This document shows positions 41,100-52,481 of a stretch of 64,000 nucleotides of DNA, one piece after another. A program made the position numbers and the translations under genes. Within the stretch, counting starts at the first letter, position 1, and every line of letters starts with the position of its first letter. A model generated the notes under the pieces. That model did not search any database. It saw only the letters and a program-made list of their open reading frames with translations, and had not been told where the DNA came from. Source of the DNA: Canna indica (Eukaryota; Streptophyta; Magnoliopsida; Zingiberales; Cannaceae). The stretch is from the NCBI GenBank assembly GCA_034359265.1, contig CP136890.1, positions 38,972,501-39,036,500 on the forward strand. Direction: 5' to 3'.

Positions 41100-42175
41100 C
41101 TTAGCAGCAAAAAAGCAGATACAAAAGAGTGCGTAGCACCCGGATCAAACAAGACATATGCAATGACAGAACCAACAACAAGGTTACCTAACACAACTAC
41201 CTTGGATGCCTCAGCGCCCTCTTGGTTCATAGCAAACACCCGTGCAGCGGGTCTCTCTGAACCACCAACTCGTTGGCCTCCTCCTTGAGTCTGAACTCTC
41301 TGAGCCACGAAACCCATTGACACTGGTGTCTTTCCTCTGGTCTGATCAGGCTGCTGACTGTCCTTGCCAGGACAATCCTTTATGTAGTGCCCAGTCTGTC
41401 CACAACTAAAACATACCTCTGAACGTCCCCAACAAGTCCCTCAATGCTTACTGTGACATCGGTTACATGACTGCGGCCCAGTCCTCCATATGACGCCCCT
41501 AGTCCTGAACTCATGTGGTCTCTGGAACTGTTAGGATCTCCGCCATGCTGTGGATCCGCTGTCCTGAGAGTACCGTCAAAGTGAGCTACCCGACCCCCCG
41601 GGTGATGAGGCCGAAACTTCGAGAGTCGGGTGAACTCCATCTCATAGTCCATCACTGACAAACTGTCGGTCTGACGCAATACCTCGAATTCTTTCGCCCG
41701 CCTATCCCGAACGCTCAGCGGCAGGTAATTCTCCACCATAGCATCTCTAAACTCCTCCTAGGTAGGGGGTGGTGCATCTGCTACTCTGCGGTCCCTCCAG
41801 GTGTGGAGCCAATCCTTGGCTGGTCCTCTCAGCTGTAACCCGATCAATCGAGCGGTCGCCTCAGAAGAACAACCGAGCTCCTTGTACAGCTCATAGCAAT
41901 CCCCTAGGAAACTGGTGATCTCCACCTGCTGATCTGTCCCTGTATACTCTGGTGGCCTGAATGCAACAAAATTGCATATGATGGTGCTCTGGGGGCTCTG
42001 ACCACTGGTGCCACTGGCTAGACCACCTATGGTGCTACATGTACTACCGGCACCCGCTGTGGCTGCTGTCTCAATTCCTGCTCCCTATGGAGTGCCTTTG
42101 TCAACTCAGCCACTCAGGTCTACCAACTGCACAATTGCTATCACTACCACTCTTTGCAGCATCAAAGGCCTCCAT
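41100..42175 (-). pseudogene. gag and protease of element E
   Basis: Minus-strand frame from the ATG near 42175 (MEAFDAAK-like start) through the Gag core (YLPLSVRDRRAKEFEVLRQ, MDYEMEFTRLSK, about 41740-41630), an intact zinc knuckle CFSCGQTGHYIKDC (about 41408-41367), and the protease active site [12 protein letters not shown] (about 41145), where Ser is replaced by Pro in the usual DSGATHSF. Compared with element F, about 200 bp of gag are missing after RLSK (about 41614). Multiple stops split the frame. Confidence 0.8.
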
Positions 42176-42386
42176 CAATCTAGAATCGCTAGAAAGAAAA
42201 TATCATAATTAGACAATTTAATTCACCCTAACATTTTGCAAACTTAACCACAAGTCGCGCTGAGGTGCAAACTTAGCCCATTGATCTCATAACATAACCC
42301 TATCGTATATCGACACGCTAGCAATGCCCTATACGGTAACAACTCTAGGTCGTAGTCAGACTAAACCAAATGCTCTGATACGACAT

Positions 42387-44963
42387 TGTTACGCCCCAAC
42401 TCAAGGTCACGTGATCGGCCAGGGTATACGTACCTATACCCTGCAGCCTAACCCACGCACATGCCAACACATAAAAACATTGAAGAAGAAATATCACCTT
42501 TTTATTTTAAAAGGAAAACAAAAAAGATTTTATTATAAAGGTAAAGTGTTCAGCAAAAAGTTCAAATGTGGAAATAAAAGAATCAAAGTTCAACAGTTCT
42601 TTTAACAAATAAAATCTGAATCAAAAATATGAATGTACCCACTGGACTACAACTCGAAAACACCAAATCACAAGTGCATGACAACTACTACAAACTCGAC
42701 TACGACCCCTAATTAGGACTACTACAAGATCAATGTAGCTCCTCTGCCCTTCAGCCGCGCCAAGTGCTACAGCCCACCTCACCGGTCAGGCTCTACAAAA
42801 CAAAAACAACGACAACGGGTGAGTTCAAAGAACTTAGTTAGCGGTTCTACCAACCCCCCACAAGAAAACCAAACACATACAAAAACAAGGAGACAAAACA
42901 TCTATCTCAAGCAGGAGAAGTCACCAGAGTGTGACTAGCTAATAGGCCACCTGGCCACACATGCCCAAAGGCATCCAACGCCCCAAACGGTGATGAACAA
43001 CATGCCTAAGCCTACCATGTTCTAAGGCAACAAAACATACTAGGATAATCGGGATTGGCCCATCCAAACTTACCCTAATATATATAAAGAAACTCGGGAG
43101 CAATCAGAATTGGCCCATCCGAACTTGCTCCATGAGACGCGAACGAACAATCAGGATTCGCCCGTCCGAACTTGTCCCTTTAAGATATCACAGGAATAAT
43201 CGGGATTTTCCCATCTAAACTTATTCCTGGAGAGAAACTCAATCGGGAACAATCGGGATTTGCCCGTCTGAACTTGTTCCATGAGAAAACACAGGAACAA
43301 TCGGGATTTGCCCATTCGAACTTGTTCCAAAATGATAACGTACGAATAATCGGGATTAGCCCTTCCGAACGTATTCCTTTAAATAAAGAATCTTGGGAAT
43401 AATCATAATTTGCCCGTCCGAACTTGTTCCACAAGATACGCAGGAAGAATCGGGATTTGCCCATCCGAACTTATTTCACGGGTTGGGAATTAGTCATCCA
43501 ACCTTCCGAACCTAGCCCACAATCCAGATCCTGATCGAGCCTCTCCACCATTCAATAAGATATGACACTACATGACCTAAGTCAAGTATCTTCTACAGTG
43601 TCTTAATGATGTCTCTATTGGGAAAACTCCACAACATCCAATGCCCGATCCCAACTCCTAGACCCGTAATATCATAAACTTGTGTGGTTTTATTTCATGC
43701 AAAACATTTAATTGGTTGGTTTTTAACCGATTATGTTGCCCTTTGAATTTTAATTATTCAATTAAATTTTTCATTTGCCAAGATTAGAGTTTTGTTTTAA
43801 GTTTACGATTGAGCCCCAAACTGGTGCACCCGAGTCGAATCTGACTCCTAAAGTGTGCCCTATGGATCCCGACTATGTTTTCTGGTCAAAATAATAGGTT
43901 ACATGACTATGTTCAGTAAACTATGCACATTATAAATAAGATTTCAAAATCAGCCCTGATTCATCAACTCAGCATAAAGTTTTTAGCATAATTGAGTTTC
44001 AGCATAATATGGAATTAAAACCGAAAATCCACAGAATATAAATTCCTAATTTACCATCACATCAAATTTATAATCATTAAGATAAATCTCACAAACTATA
44101 TTTGTTAAACAAGATTAACAAGCATCACAACCATCTTTAATCAAGAACCAATTTTTATGATCAATAAATTATATCAAGAACCCCCATGCCATCAAATCTC
44201 ATCTTTGAAACACATAATAAATTTCCAAAAAAATCGCAAAATTAATATCAAACCATGCATTAATATTATAAACATCCAAATTGATAAACAAATTGAATCA
44301 TAGATTAGCAAAATAATCTATACCCTTCACTTAGGCTTTTCATCGAACACCTTGAGGGCACCCTCTTCTTCCACCTTGGCCGAGCAATTCTAGGGTATTC
44401 GTAGGGCTGCCAAGCCACAAAGGGGAATCCTCGGGTTCCCACCCACAAGTTGACACAAGATTCGGCGATCAAAACCCACGATTTGATGAAAAAACACAAG
44501 AAACAAGAACGTCGCCCAAATCGGGTCAAGAACACGAGGAAACCCAAGAAAGAAGGGGTAAAACCACTCACCCGATTAGGAAACAAATTAGAGAAGAACT
44601 TCCAAGTGGCGGCATCCAAATCTGGCATCAAAGGGTGGCGGCTCGACCCGAACAAGGCGGAAAGAGGGGGTGGCGGCTCCACTCCAAGCCGCCGGCTTCG
44701 AAGATGGGGAAGCTCGGCTTGGCTGGGCGGCTCCTCTCTGCAGCTTGAGGACGGCGGCTCCAAGGAAGGGCAGAGGGGCGACTGGCTCGGCTTGGCTCCT
44801 CTCTCCTTTCATGGCTTGTGCGGCTCCAATAGGGAGCTGCAAGCCCTAGAGGGGGGGGGGATTTTATATTCACTTCCCAATTCTTCAACTCTAATCTCCT
44901 TTAACCAGCATCCACCTCAACCCGGATCCGCAACCCGCTAACCCAAAATACCCCATTCTAATT
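42387..44963 (-). repeat. 5' LTR of element E (LTR-b), truncated
   Basis: The plus-strand left end TGTTACGCCCC is preceded by TGCTCTGATACGACA, a one-base-mutated tRNA-Met primer site (about 42370-42384). It is closely similar to LTR-a through 44963, then switches to integrase sequence of element F. It carries the hairpin array 43036-43480 and the stem-loop at about 44812-44845, with a TATA-like ATATAAAATC on the minus strand near 44870. Confidence 0.88.
43036..43480 (-). repeat. Hairpin array in LTR-b
   Basis: Nine units collinear with LTR-a. Most keep complementary stems (GGAGCAA/TTGCTCC, GGAATAA/TTATTCC, GGAACAA/TTGTTCC); a few have single mismatches. Confidence 0.82.
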
Positions 44964-47489
44964 TTATATTTTTTCCCATTTCCACTCTGGTACTTATAAG
45001 TTCTGGAGCAATCCTGCCGGATTTAAATATTCGGCCTTAACCTTCTGATACACTAGGCACTTAGACACGAACTCGGCCACCTCTCTCTTCATGCCTTTCC
45101 ACCAATAATTTTGCCTTAGATCACGGTACATTTTCGTGGCTCCCAGATGAATGGTGCATGTAGATCGATGAGCCATCTCTAGCACCTGCTTATGAACCTC
45201 AGCCATATCTGACACCACTATCTTGTTCTTAAACCTTAGAACGCCCTCCGATTAAACTCCAAAACCATTATCGGAATCGTCTCTCCTGACTAGATCCTTA
45301 TTGAGTGCACAAAAAGCATCCTCTTCTTGCGTTGCCCGCAGCATGTCTACAACGTGGACTACACCCTCAGGTGAGCCACCAATTTACCAAAAGCTGAAAC
45401 TGACAAGTCAGCCCCGCCATTCAAACACATGGCCAAATCCTGAGCCAACGGCCTCTCCTAACTGTCAAATGCGCTAGACTGCCCAAAGACAATATGCTCA
45501 AAGCATGTGCCACCACATTAGCCTTCCCCGGATGGTACATGATCGTGCAGTCATAGTCCTTTAAGAGTTCAAGCCATCTTCTCTGCCTCAGGTTCAACTC
45601 CTTCTGGGTGAGCAAATACTGGAGGCTCTTATGATTAGTGTATATCTCACAAGCCTCGCCATAAAGGTAGTGACACCACAGTTTTAATGTGAACACCACT
45701 ACTGCTACTCAAGATAATGAGTCGGGTAATTCTTCTCGTGAGCCTTCAACTGCCGGGAGGCATAAGCTATCACATTGTCATTCTGCATTAGCACACAACC
45801 CAAGCTGACTCGAGAGGCATCACAATAAACAACAAACCTTCCTGAGCCCGAGGGTACAACTAGAACTAGTGCCGATGTTAATCGGTCATTGAGCTTCTGA
45901 AAGCTCTCCTCACACTTACTGTCCCAGTCGAATTTGACATCAAAGGCGCTGCAATCCTAGAGAAATTATCCATAAATTCCCTATAATAACCTGTAAACCC
46001 TAGGAAGCTGCGAATCTTTGTGACATTAGTCAGCCTCTTCCAATTCTGAATTGCTTCTATCTTTGCGAGGTCCACATTTACCCCTTCTCTAAACACCACA
46101 TGGCCAAGGAACTCTACACTCTCTAGCCAGAACTCGCACTTGGAGAATTTGGCATATAAGCTATGCTCCCTGAGAGTCTCCAACACTACCCTCAAGTGCT
46201 CAGCATGCTCCTCCTTGCTCCTGGAATATATCAAAATATCATCAATAAACACTATCACAAATTTATCCAAGTATTCCCCGAACACTCGGTTCATCATATC
46301 CATGAATATTGCAGGTGCATTAGTTATCCCGAATGACATAACCAGGAACTCATAATGATCATACCTCGACCTGAAAGCCGTCTTCGGAATGTCACTATCT
46401 CGGATTCTCAACTGATGGTACCCTGACCATATGTCAATCTTGGAAAACCTCTATGCCCCCTGAAGCTGATCAAACAAATCATCGATCCTGGGCAGCGGAT
46501 AACGATTCTACACAGTCACCTTGTTAAGCTGCCGATAATCAATGCACATCCGCATGGATCCATCCTTTTTTTTTTCACAAAGAGCACAGGAGCACCCCTA
46601 GGCGAAAAACTTGGGCGAATGAAACCCAACTCAAGCAACTCCTGCAACTGGGACTTTAACTCTCTCAACTCAGCTGGTGCCATCTGGTACGACGGAATGG
46701 AGATCGGCTTCTCCACATACTGCAAATCAATATAGAATTTGATCTCCCTCTCTAGGGGTAAACCTGGCAACTCCTCTAGAAACACATCAGAGAACCCTCA
46801 TACCACTGGTGTTCCCTCAATGCCCCTAGCCACGGCTCTGCTCCCCTCTACCACAGACACAAAGGCCAAGAAGGATTGACAACAGCCTAGAAGTAGCTTT
46901 CGAGTCTTGAGTGCTAAAATTGTCACCAATGAATCTCCCCTTCCATCATCGTGGAAGGTAAATTAGGGCAATCTGGGCTTACTGAAGGTTACAGTCTTAG
47001 CCTTGCAATCCACTGAGGTGAAATGGTCCGCCAACCAGTCCATGCCCAAAATCACGTCAAGCTCCAGCATCGGCAGGAGTGTCAATTCGGCCATCAGTAT
47101 GTGTCCAATGATGACCACCTCGTAGCCCCAAAAGACTGTCTCTACCAGCATAGAATCGCCCGTAGGCGTAGACACCACAAGAGACAAATCAAGTATAGAG
47201 TGTTTCCCTGACAACATAGTAGCAAATAATGCATATACAAAAGAATGTGTAGTATCTGGATCAAACAAAACATAAGCAATAGCAGAACCAACAACAAGGT
47301 TACCTGATACTACTGCCCTGGATGCCTCAATGCCCTCTTGGTTCAAAGCAAACACTCGTGCAGCGGGCCTCTCTGAACCACCAGCTCGCTGGCCTCCTCC
47401 TTGAGTCTGACCCCTTTGAGCCACGGAACCTACTAACATTGGTGTCTTTCCTATGGTCTGATCAGGTTACTGACTACCCTTGCCAGGAC
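44964..47489 (-). pseudogene. Protease, RT, RNase H, integrase (partial) of element F
   Basis: Down the minus strand: protease (YVLFDPDTTHSFV, about 47250, active-site region altered; ELDVILGMDWLADH, about 47045), the RT linker ([20 protein letters not shown]), RT ([31 protein letters not shown] intact near 46230; [11 protein letters not shown]), RNase H ([15 protein letters not shown], about 45640) and the integrase zinc finger (HKQVLEMAHRST...VSKCLVYQKVKAE, about 45190-45020, the last Cys replaced by Tyr). Frames are broken by stops and indels. F retains the protease-RT linker that E lost and is therefore the better guide to the ancestral order. Confidence 0.83.
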
Positions 47490-48574
47490 AATTCTTTCTG
47501 TAGTGCCCAGTCTGCCCACAGCTAAAACATACATCTGAACGTCCCTAGCAAGCTCCCCAGTGCCTCTTGTGACATCGGTTACACGGCTGCGGCCCAGGCC
47601 TCCGCTGCGAGCCTCTTGATGACACCCCTGGTCCTGAGCCCATGTGGCCTCTGGAATAGTTATGCCTCCGCCCTACTTTGGATACGCTGTCCTATGAGTA
47701 CCATCAAAGTGAGTTGAACGACCTCCCGAGTGCTGGGGCCAAAACTTTTTCTTTTGGGAACCATCATGCCTCTCTGTCGGTACCAATACCTCCTTTCGGA
47801 GCGCCTCATCTACAACTGAGCAAAAGAAGTGTTGTCCGTGTAATGCATAAGTCTAGCAATCTGCGGCCTTAACCCCTCGACAAACCTCTTGACCTTGGCG
47901 GTCTCTGTGGCTATCAAGGTGGGATGGTACTTCGAGAGTCGAGTGAACTCCATCTCATAGTCCATTACTGACATACTGCCGGTCTGACGCAGTAGCATGA
48001 ATTCTTTCGCCCACCTGTCCCGTACGCTCAACGGTAAGTACTTCTCCATCATTGCAGCTCTGAACTCGTCCCAAGTAGGGGGTGGTGCATCTGCTGCTCT
48101 GCGGTCCCTCCAGGTGTGAAGCCAATCCTTGGCTGGTCCTCTTAGCTATAACCTGATCAGTCGATCGGTCGTCTCAGAAGAACAACCGAGCTCCATGCAC
48201 AGCTCATAGCAATCCCCTAGGAAACTAGTGACCTCCACCCGCTGGTCTGTCCTTGTAAACTCCGATGGTCTGAATGCGACAAAATTTGCATATGAAGGTG
48301 CTCTGGGAACTCTGACCACCGGTGCCACTAGCTGGACCACCTCTGGTACCGCGGGTACTACCGGCACCGGCTATGGTTGTTGCCTTAGTTCTTGCTCCCT
48401 GCGGAGTGCCTCAGTCCGCTCAGCCACTCGGGCCTGCAACTACACAATCATAGGATCCTGTCCCACCTCCTCCTGGGCCTGCGGTGGTCTCCCATGACCC
48501 TAGCCTCGACCTCGGCCTCGGCGATCTGTGGAGTTGCTGCCACTACCGCTCTATGCGGTATTAAAGGCCTCCAT
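47490..48574 (-). pseudogene. gag of element F
   Basis: Minus-strand reading from about 48574. Recognisable parts are the RGRG basic region, LQARVAERTEALRREQELRQ (about 48440), APSYANFVAFRPSEFT, SFLGDCYELCMELGCSSETT (about 48220), YLPLSVRDRWAKEFMLL, MDYEMEFTRLSKYHPTLIAT, VKRFVEGLRPQIARL (about 47880), and an intact knuckle CFSCGQTGHYRKNC (about 47528-47487). Stops interrupt it. It is collinear with the gag of elements A and E. Confidence 0.8.
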
Positions 48575-48778
48575 AAATTTGGAACCACCAGAAAAAAAAC
48601 ATCATAATTAGATAATTTAATTCACCATAAACTCTTTTTTATAGCAAACTTAACCACAAGTCGCACTGAGGTGCAGACTTAGCCCATTGATCTTATAACA
48701 TAATCCTACAGTATACCGACACACTAGAAATGCCCTATATGGTAAACAAACTCTAGGTCGTAGTCAGACCGAACCACA

Positions 48779-48790
48779 TGCTCTGATACC
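48779..48790 (-). promoter_or_regulatory. Primer-binding site of element F
   Basis: Plus-strand GCTCTGATACCA, the complement of TGGTATCAGAGC, lies directly 5' (element sense: downstream) of LTR-c. It fits initiator tRNA-Met. Confidence 0.85.
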
Positions 48791-48794
48791 ATAT

Positions 48795-51352
48795 TATTAT
48801 ACCCAAACTCAGGGTCATGTGACCGACTAGGGTATACGTGCCTATACCCCGCAGCCTAACCCATGCACATGCCAACTCATAAATAATCATTGCGAAAGAA
48901 TAGTATTTTTCATTTTCAACGAGAAAACAAAATAGTTTTTCATTTGAGAAGTAAAATCTTTTAACAAAGTGTTAAAGTGTGGAAGTAAATAAATCAAAGT
49001 TCAACAGTTTATTCTTAACAAATGAAATCTGAAGACAAGACATAAATGTCCCCAAGGGACTACAGTTCAAAATACCAAAAATACAAGGGCATGACAAACT
49101 ACCAAAGACTCGACTACGACTCCTAACTAGGACTGCTATCAGATCAATGCGACTCATCTGCCCTCCAGCCACATCAAGTGATCCAGCACCTCACTAGTCA
49201 AGCTCTGCAAAAAAAATAGAAAGAAACAACGGGTGAGTTCAAAAGAACTCAGTGAGCAATTCTACCAACCCCCGCCATAAAAATCAACCACAGAGAGAAA
49301 GAATAAAATGCCCCTAACTCATACAGGGGTAAATCACCAAGTGGTAAAATTAGCTAATAGGCCAACCGACCATCACTTGCCCAAAGGTAAACCATTTCAC
49401 TAAGCAGTGAAATACAAGAGGCCTCGGCCTACCCATGCCCTAAGGCACACATCATACTCAAGGGTTATGAGGTTAATCGGGATTGGCCTATCCGAGCTTA
49501 TCCTATAAAATAACTCTTAGATAAAGCGCAAGAATAATCGGGATTCGCCCATCCGAACTTATTCCTTAAATAAAGTAATTCAGGAATAATCCGGATTTGC
49601 CCGTCCGAACTTGTTCCACAAGAAACGTGGGAACAATCGAGATTCGCCCATCCGAACTTGTTCCTTAATCACAGGTTAGGAATTAACCATCCAACCTTTC
49701 GGGCCAAGCTCACATTCTGGCTCATATCAGAGCATCTCCGCCATTCATAAAGATATTGCGCTAACAAGACCTAAGTCAAGTGCCTCCTACGGTGTCTTAG
49801 GGATGTCTTTATTGGGAAACGCCGCAACATTCAATGCCCGATCCCAACTCCTAGACCCGTAATATAATAAACCCATGAGGTTTTATTTCATGCATATAAT
49901 TTAAATTTGTTAGCTCTTAGCAGATTATGCTGCACCTTGAATTTTAATTATACAATTAAAATTTTCATTTACCAAAATTAGGGTTTTCTTTTCAGTTTAC
50001 TGTTGAGCCCAAATCTGGTTCACCCAAGCGGAATCTGACTTCCAAAGTGTGACCTATGGATCCACACTATATTTTCTGGTCGCAATGATAGGTTACACGA
50101 CTATATTCAGTAAATTATACACACCACAACAAGTATTTTAAAATCAGCCCTAAGTCAACAATTTAGCATGAAGTTTTCAGCAAGATTGAGTTTTCAGCAT
50201 ATCAAGGTAATTAATCCAAAATTTACAGAAATTAAATCCTTAATTTCTATCACAACATATTTATAACATTGAGACAAATCTCACAAAGATAAAATCATAT
50301 TTATTAAACAAGATTAGTAAGCATCAACATCATCTTTAAAAACAAGATTTAAGCTTCATGATCAAGAACCCACATCAAGAACACACATGGCATCAAGATC
50401 AAATCCTTATCTATGTAAAAGATGATTAATACCCAAAAATCACAAATTTAATTACAATATATGAATTGACATTATAGGAACCTAAATAGGTAAGAAATCC
50501 AAGACAAAGATCACAAAATAAACAAGAATCCTTTCTTAGGCATGTCATCAAACACCTCAAGGGCACCCATATATTCGCCTTGGCCAAGCACCCATAGGGT
50601 AGTCCTAGGGCTGCCGAGCCACAAAGGGGGAATCTCGGGCCCCCTCCCACAATTCGGCACAAGAATTCGATGACCAAAACACAAGAACCGATGGGAAATA
50701 ACAAGAACGTCACAACGCCCAAATCGGTTCAAGAACATGAGAGAAAACCCGAGAAAAGGAGCGGTAAAACCACTCACTCGATTAGAAAGAAGAATTAGGA
50801 GAGAATTCTTCGATCGGCAACCTCTGAATCCGGCCCCAAAGGGTGGTGGTGGCTCGGCTCGAAGGCTTCAAAGAGACGGCGGCTTCAACCAAGCCGACGG
50901 CTTGGCCTCCAAGGAAAAGGGGAAGAAGAGGGGGGAAGAGGAAGAGGGGCTCGGCGGCTCCAAGGGAGGGGAGAGGGGAGGCTCGGCTGCTCCTCTCTCC
51001 AAACGGCTTGTGCGGCTCCAATAGGGAGCCGCATGCCAAAGAGGGGGGTTACAGACCCCTCCCCAAGTCCTCAACCCCTAGCAACCCGCATCCGACTCGA
51101 GCCCGAATCCAAACCCGCTAACCAGCCTTAGCTTAAAATAACTCATGCCCCACATAAGCATCAAACACAAGCACACTCAAGCAATGCAAATTATCAAGTC
51201 AAGCACATAAAGTATAAAATCTACGGTTCAACTTACCCCAGCTCTCAAGCTCGCACCGGACCATGAGTCGACTCAGCTCGACCTCGAACCAACCCGCTCG
51301 GCTGACAATTACAAATAATGCAAAATTAAATATTAATATCTAGGATATTACA
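48795..51352 (-). repeat. 5' LTR of element F (LTR-c)
   Basis: Minus-strand start TGTAATATCCTAG at 51352 is identical to the solo LTR start at 30569; the end near 48795 is decayed. It contains the stem-loop (51004-51037) and a reduced hairpin array of about four units (49450-49670). The TATA region seems lost. Confidence 0.85.
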
Positions 51353-51600
51353 TGGTTGGGCCGAGCCGGGACGGGGGGGGGGGCATGCACGAATTTTTTC
51401 AGACCTGGCCGGGCACGAATTTTTTCGAGCCGGGTCGGGCATAAATTTTTTTGGATTGGACCGAGCCGTGCTAGGCACGAATTTTTTCGGACTGGGCCGA
51501 GCATAAATTTTTTCGGGCGAGTTCGTGCTAGACCTGACACAAATTTTTTTGGGCCGGGCCAAAAACTTAGGCCCGACACAATTTACGAGACCTAGTGTGA
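51353..51600. repeat. GC/AT alternating minisatellite
   Basis: A poly-G tract (about 51371-51381) is followed by imperfect units of about 27-40 bp alternating GGGCCGAGC-type blocks with CACGAATTTTTTCG or CATAAATTTTTTTGG blocks, to about 51560. The rest is non-coding. Confidence 0.65.
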
Positions 51601-51744
51601 TAAATTAATAATTTTTAATTTTTGTATAATACTAAAAATATATAAAAAATCTATCAAACGACATCAGATCTAAAATCTGAGACTACCATCACGTTCAGCG
51701 CATGAAAACTTGCAACTTTGATATTTATCCCATCTCCATCCGAC

Positions 51745-52228
51745 TAGGGATGGCAAAAAAACTCGTTTAGGCGGGTACCCGCGAGTATTTATCCATTTAT
51801 GTCGGCTATGGGGGGTAATTTTTATTACCCGTTTAATATACGGGGTGGGTACGGGTATTATAGTACCCGTACCCGTGAGTACCCATTACCCGTGAGAATT
51901 AGTAAATTACATAATTACCCTTGTCTATATACTAAAAAAAAGTTTAGACTTGAAGTTGTTATCAAAATATTGTGTGTATATTTGAAGTGTGTTTAATTAT
52001 TTATATTTGAAGTTGCTAACTTGTTATCAAAATATTACAATTTACAATTTTTTAAACTGTCATGGGTACCCGCCAATATCCATGGGTATCCGTTCCCCCG
52101 CGGGTAAGTAAATGGGTACCCATTTCTGATACTCGCGGGGAATAAATAGGTAGCGGGTACCCGTTTATTTCGCGGGGCGGGTAGCGGGTAGGCACCCCCG
52201 TACCCGTCCCACCCCGTTGACATCCCTA
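51745..52228. mobile_element. hAT-type MITE rich in GGGTACCC motifs
   Basis: This is a 484-bp non-coding element. The left end is TAGGGATGGCAAAAA; the complement of the right end is TAGGGATGTCAACGGGG. It is flanked by a perfect eight-base duplication CATCCGAC (51737-51744, 52229-52236), diagnostic of hAT transposition. The interior has many GGGTACCCG/ACGGGTA repeats in both orientations near each end. Confidence 0.88.
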
Positions 52229-52236
52229 CATCCGAC

Positions 52237-52481
52237 GACTCTAAGTCCGCAAAATTAATTATTTTTTTAATACTTAAATTATTACATTTGCATGCCACAA
52301 TCTTGTATTGCGAGCTTTTTGGGCTGCAATTCCAATTATGGCCCGCAAATGATATTACAAATACAAGTTGTAACTAGTAAATGCTGCAAAATACTTTTGC
52401 AGCCAACCAAATAAATTTGTTGTTTAAATGCTGCAACTAGAGTTACAGCATTTGCACTTGCGAGCAACCAAACGCCCCAAA
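52237..52481. other. Sequence before element G gag
   Basis: No gene was recognised. It contains repeated ATGCTGCAA motifs and ends GCAACCAAACGCCCC, which resembles a MITE terminus (GGGGCGTTTGGTTGC on the other strand), but no matching partner end was found. Element G starts abruptly here, with no 5' LTR or primer site. Confidence 0.4.

Larger units (their letters stand above)
33918..44963 (-). mobile_element. Chromovirus (Ty3/Gypsy) element E, with nested Copia solo LTR
   Basis: On the minus strand the order is 5' LTR (44963-42387, its first ~250 bp missing), decayed primer site, gag, protease, RT, RNase H, integrase with chromodomain, polypurine tract (about 36790-36803) and 3' LTR (36789-33918). 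LTR length near 2.9 kb, the chromodomain and the tRNA-Met primer suggest the Tekay/Del group, an inference. The two LTRs are alike over their common length. The right LTR ends abruptly inside element F's integrase rather than in flanking DNA. Many stops and two internal deletions disable it. A Copia solo LTR lies at 38636-40010. Confidence 0.85.
44964..51352 (-). mobile_element. Chromovirus element F, 3'-truncated
   Basis: This minus-strand relative of E keeps its 5' LTR (LTR-c, 48795-51352), an intact tRNA-Met primer site (about 48779-48790), gag, protease, RT, RNase H and the integrase zinc finger. The integrase core, chromodomain and 3' LTR are missing; sequence jumps into LTR-b at 44963/44964. 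LTR-c is clearly more diverged from LTR-a and LTR-b than those are from each other, so F is a separate, probably older insertion. No second target duplication can be found because one end is lost. Confidence 0.82.

Noticed and set aside
52310..52481. PIF/Harbinger-like MITE ending GCAACCAAACGCCCC
   Set aside because: The opposite terminus and a TWA duplication could not be located; left as unassigned sequence.
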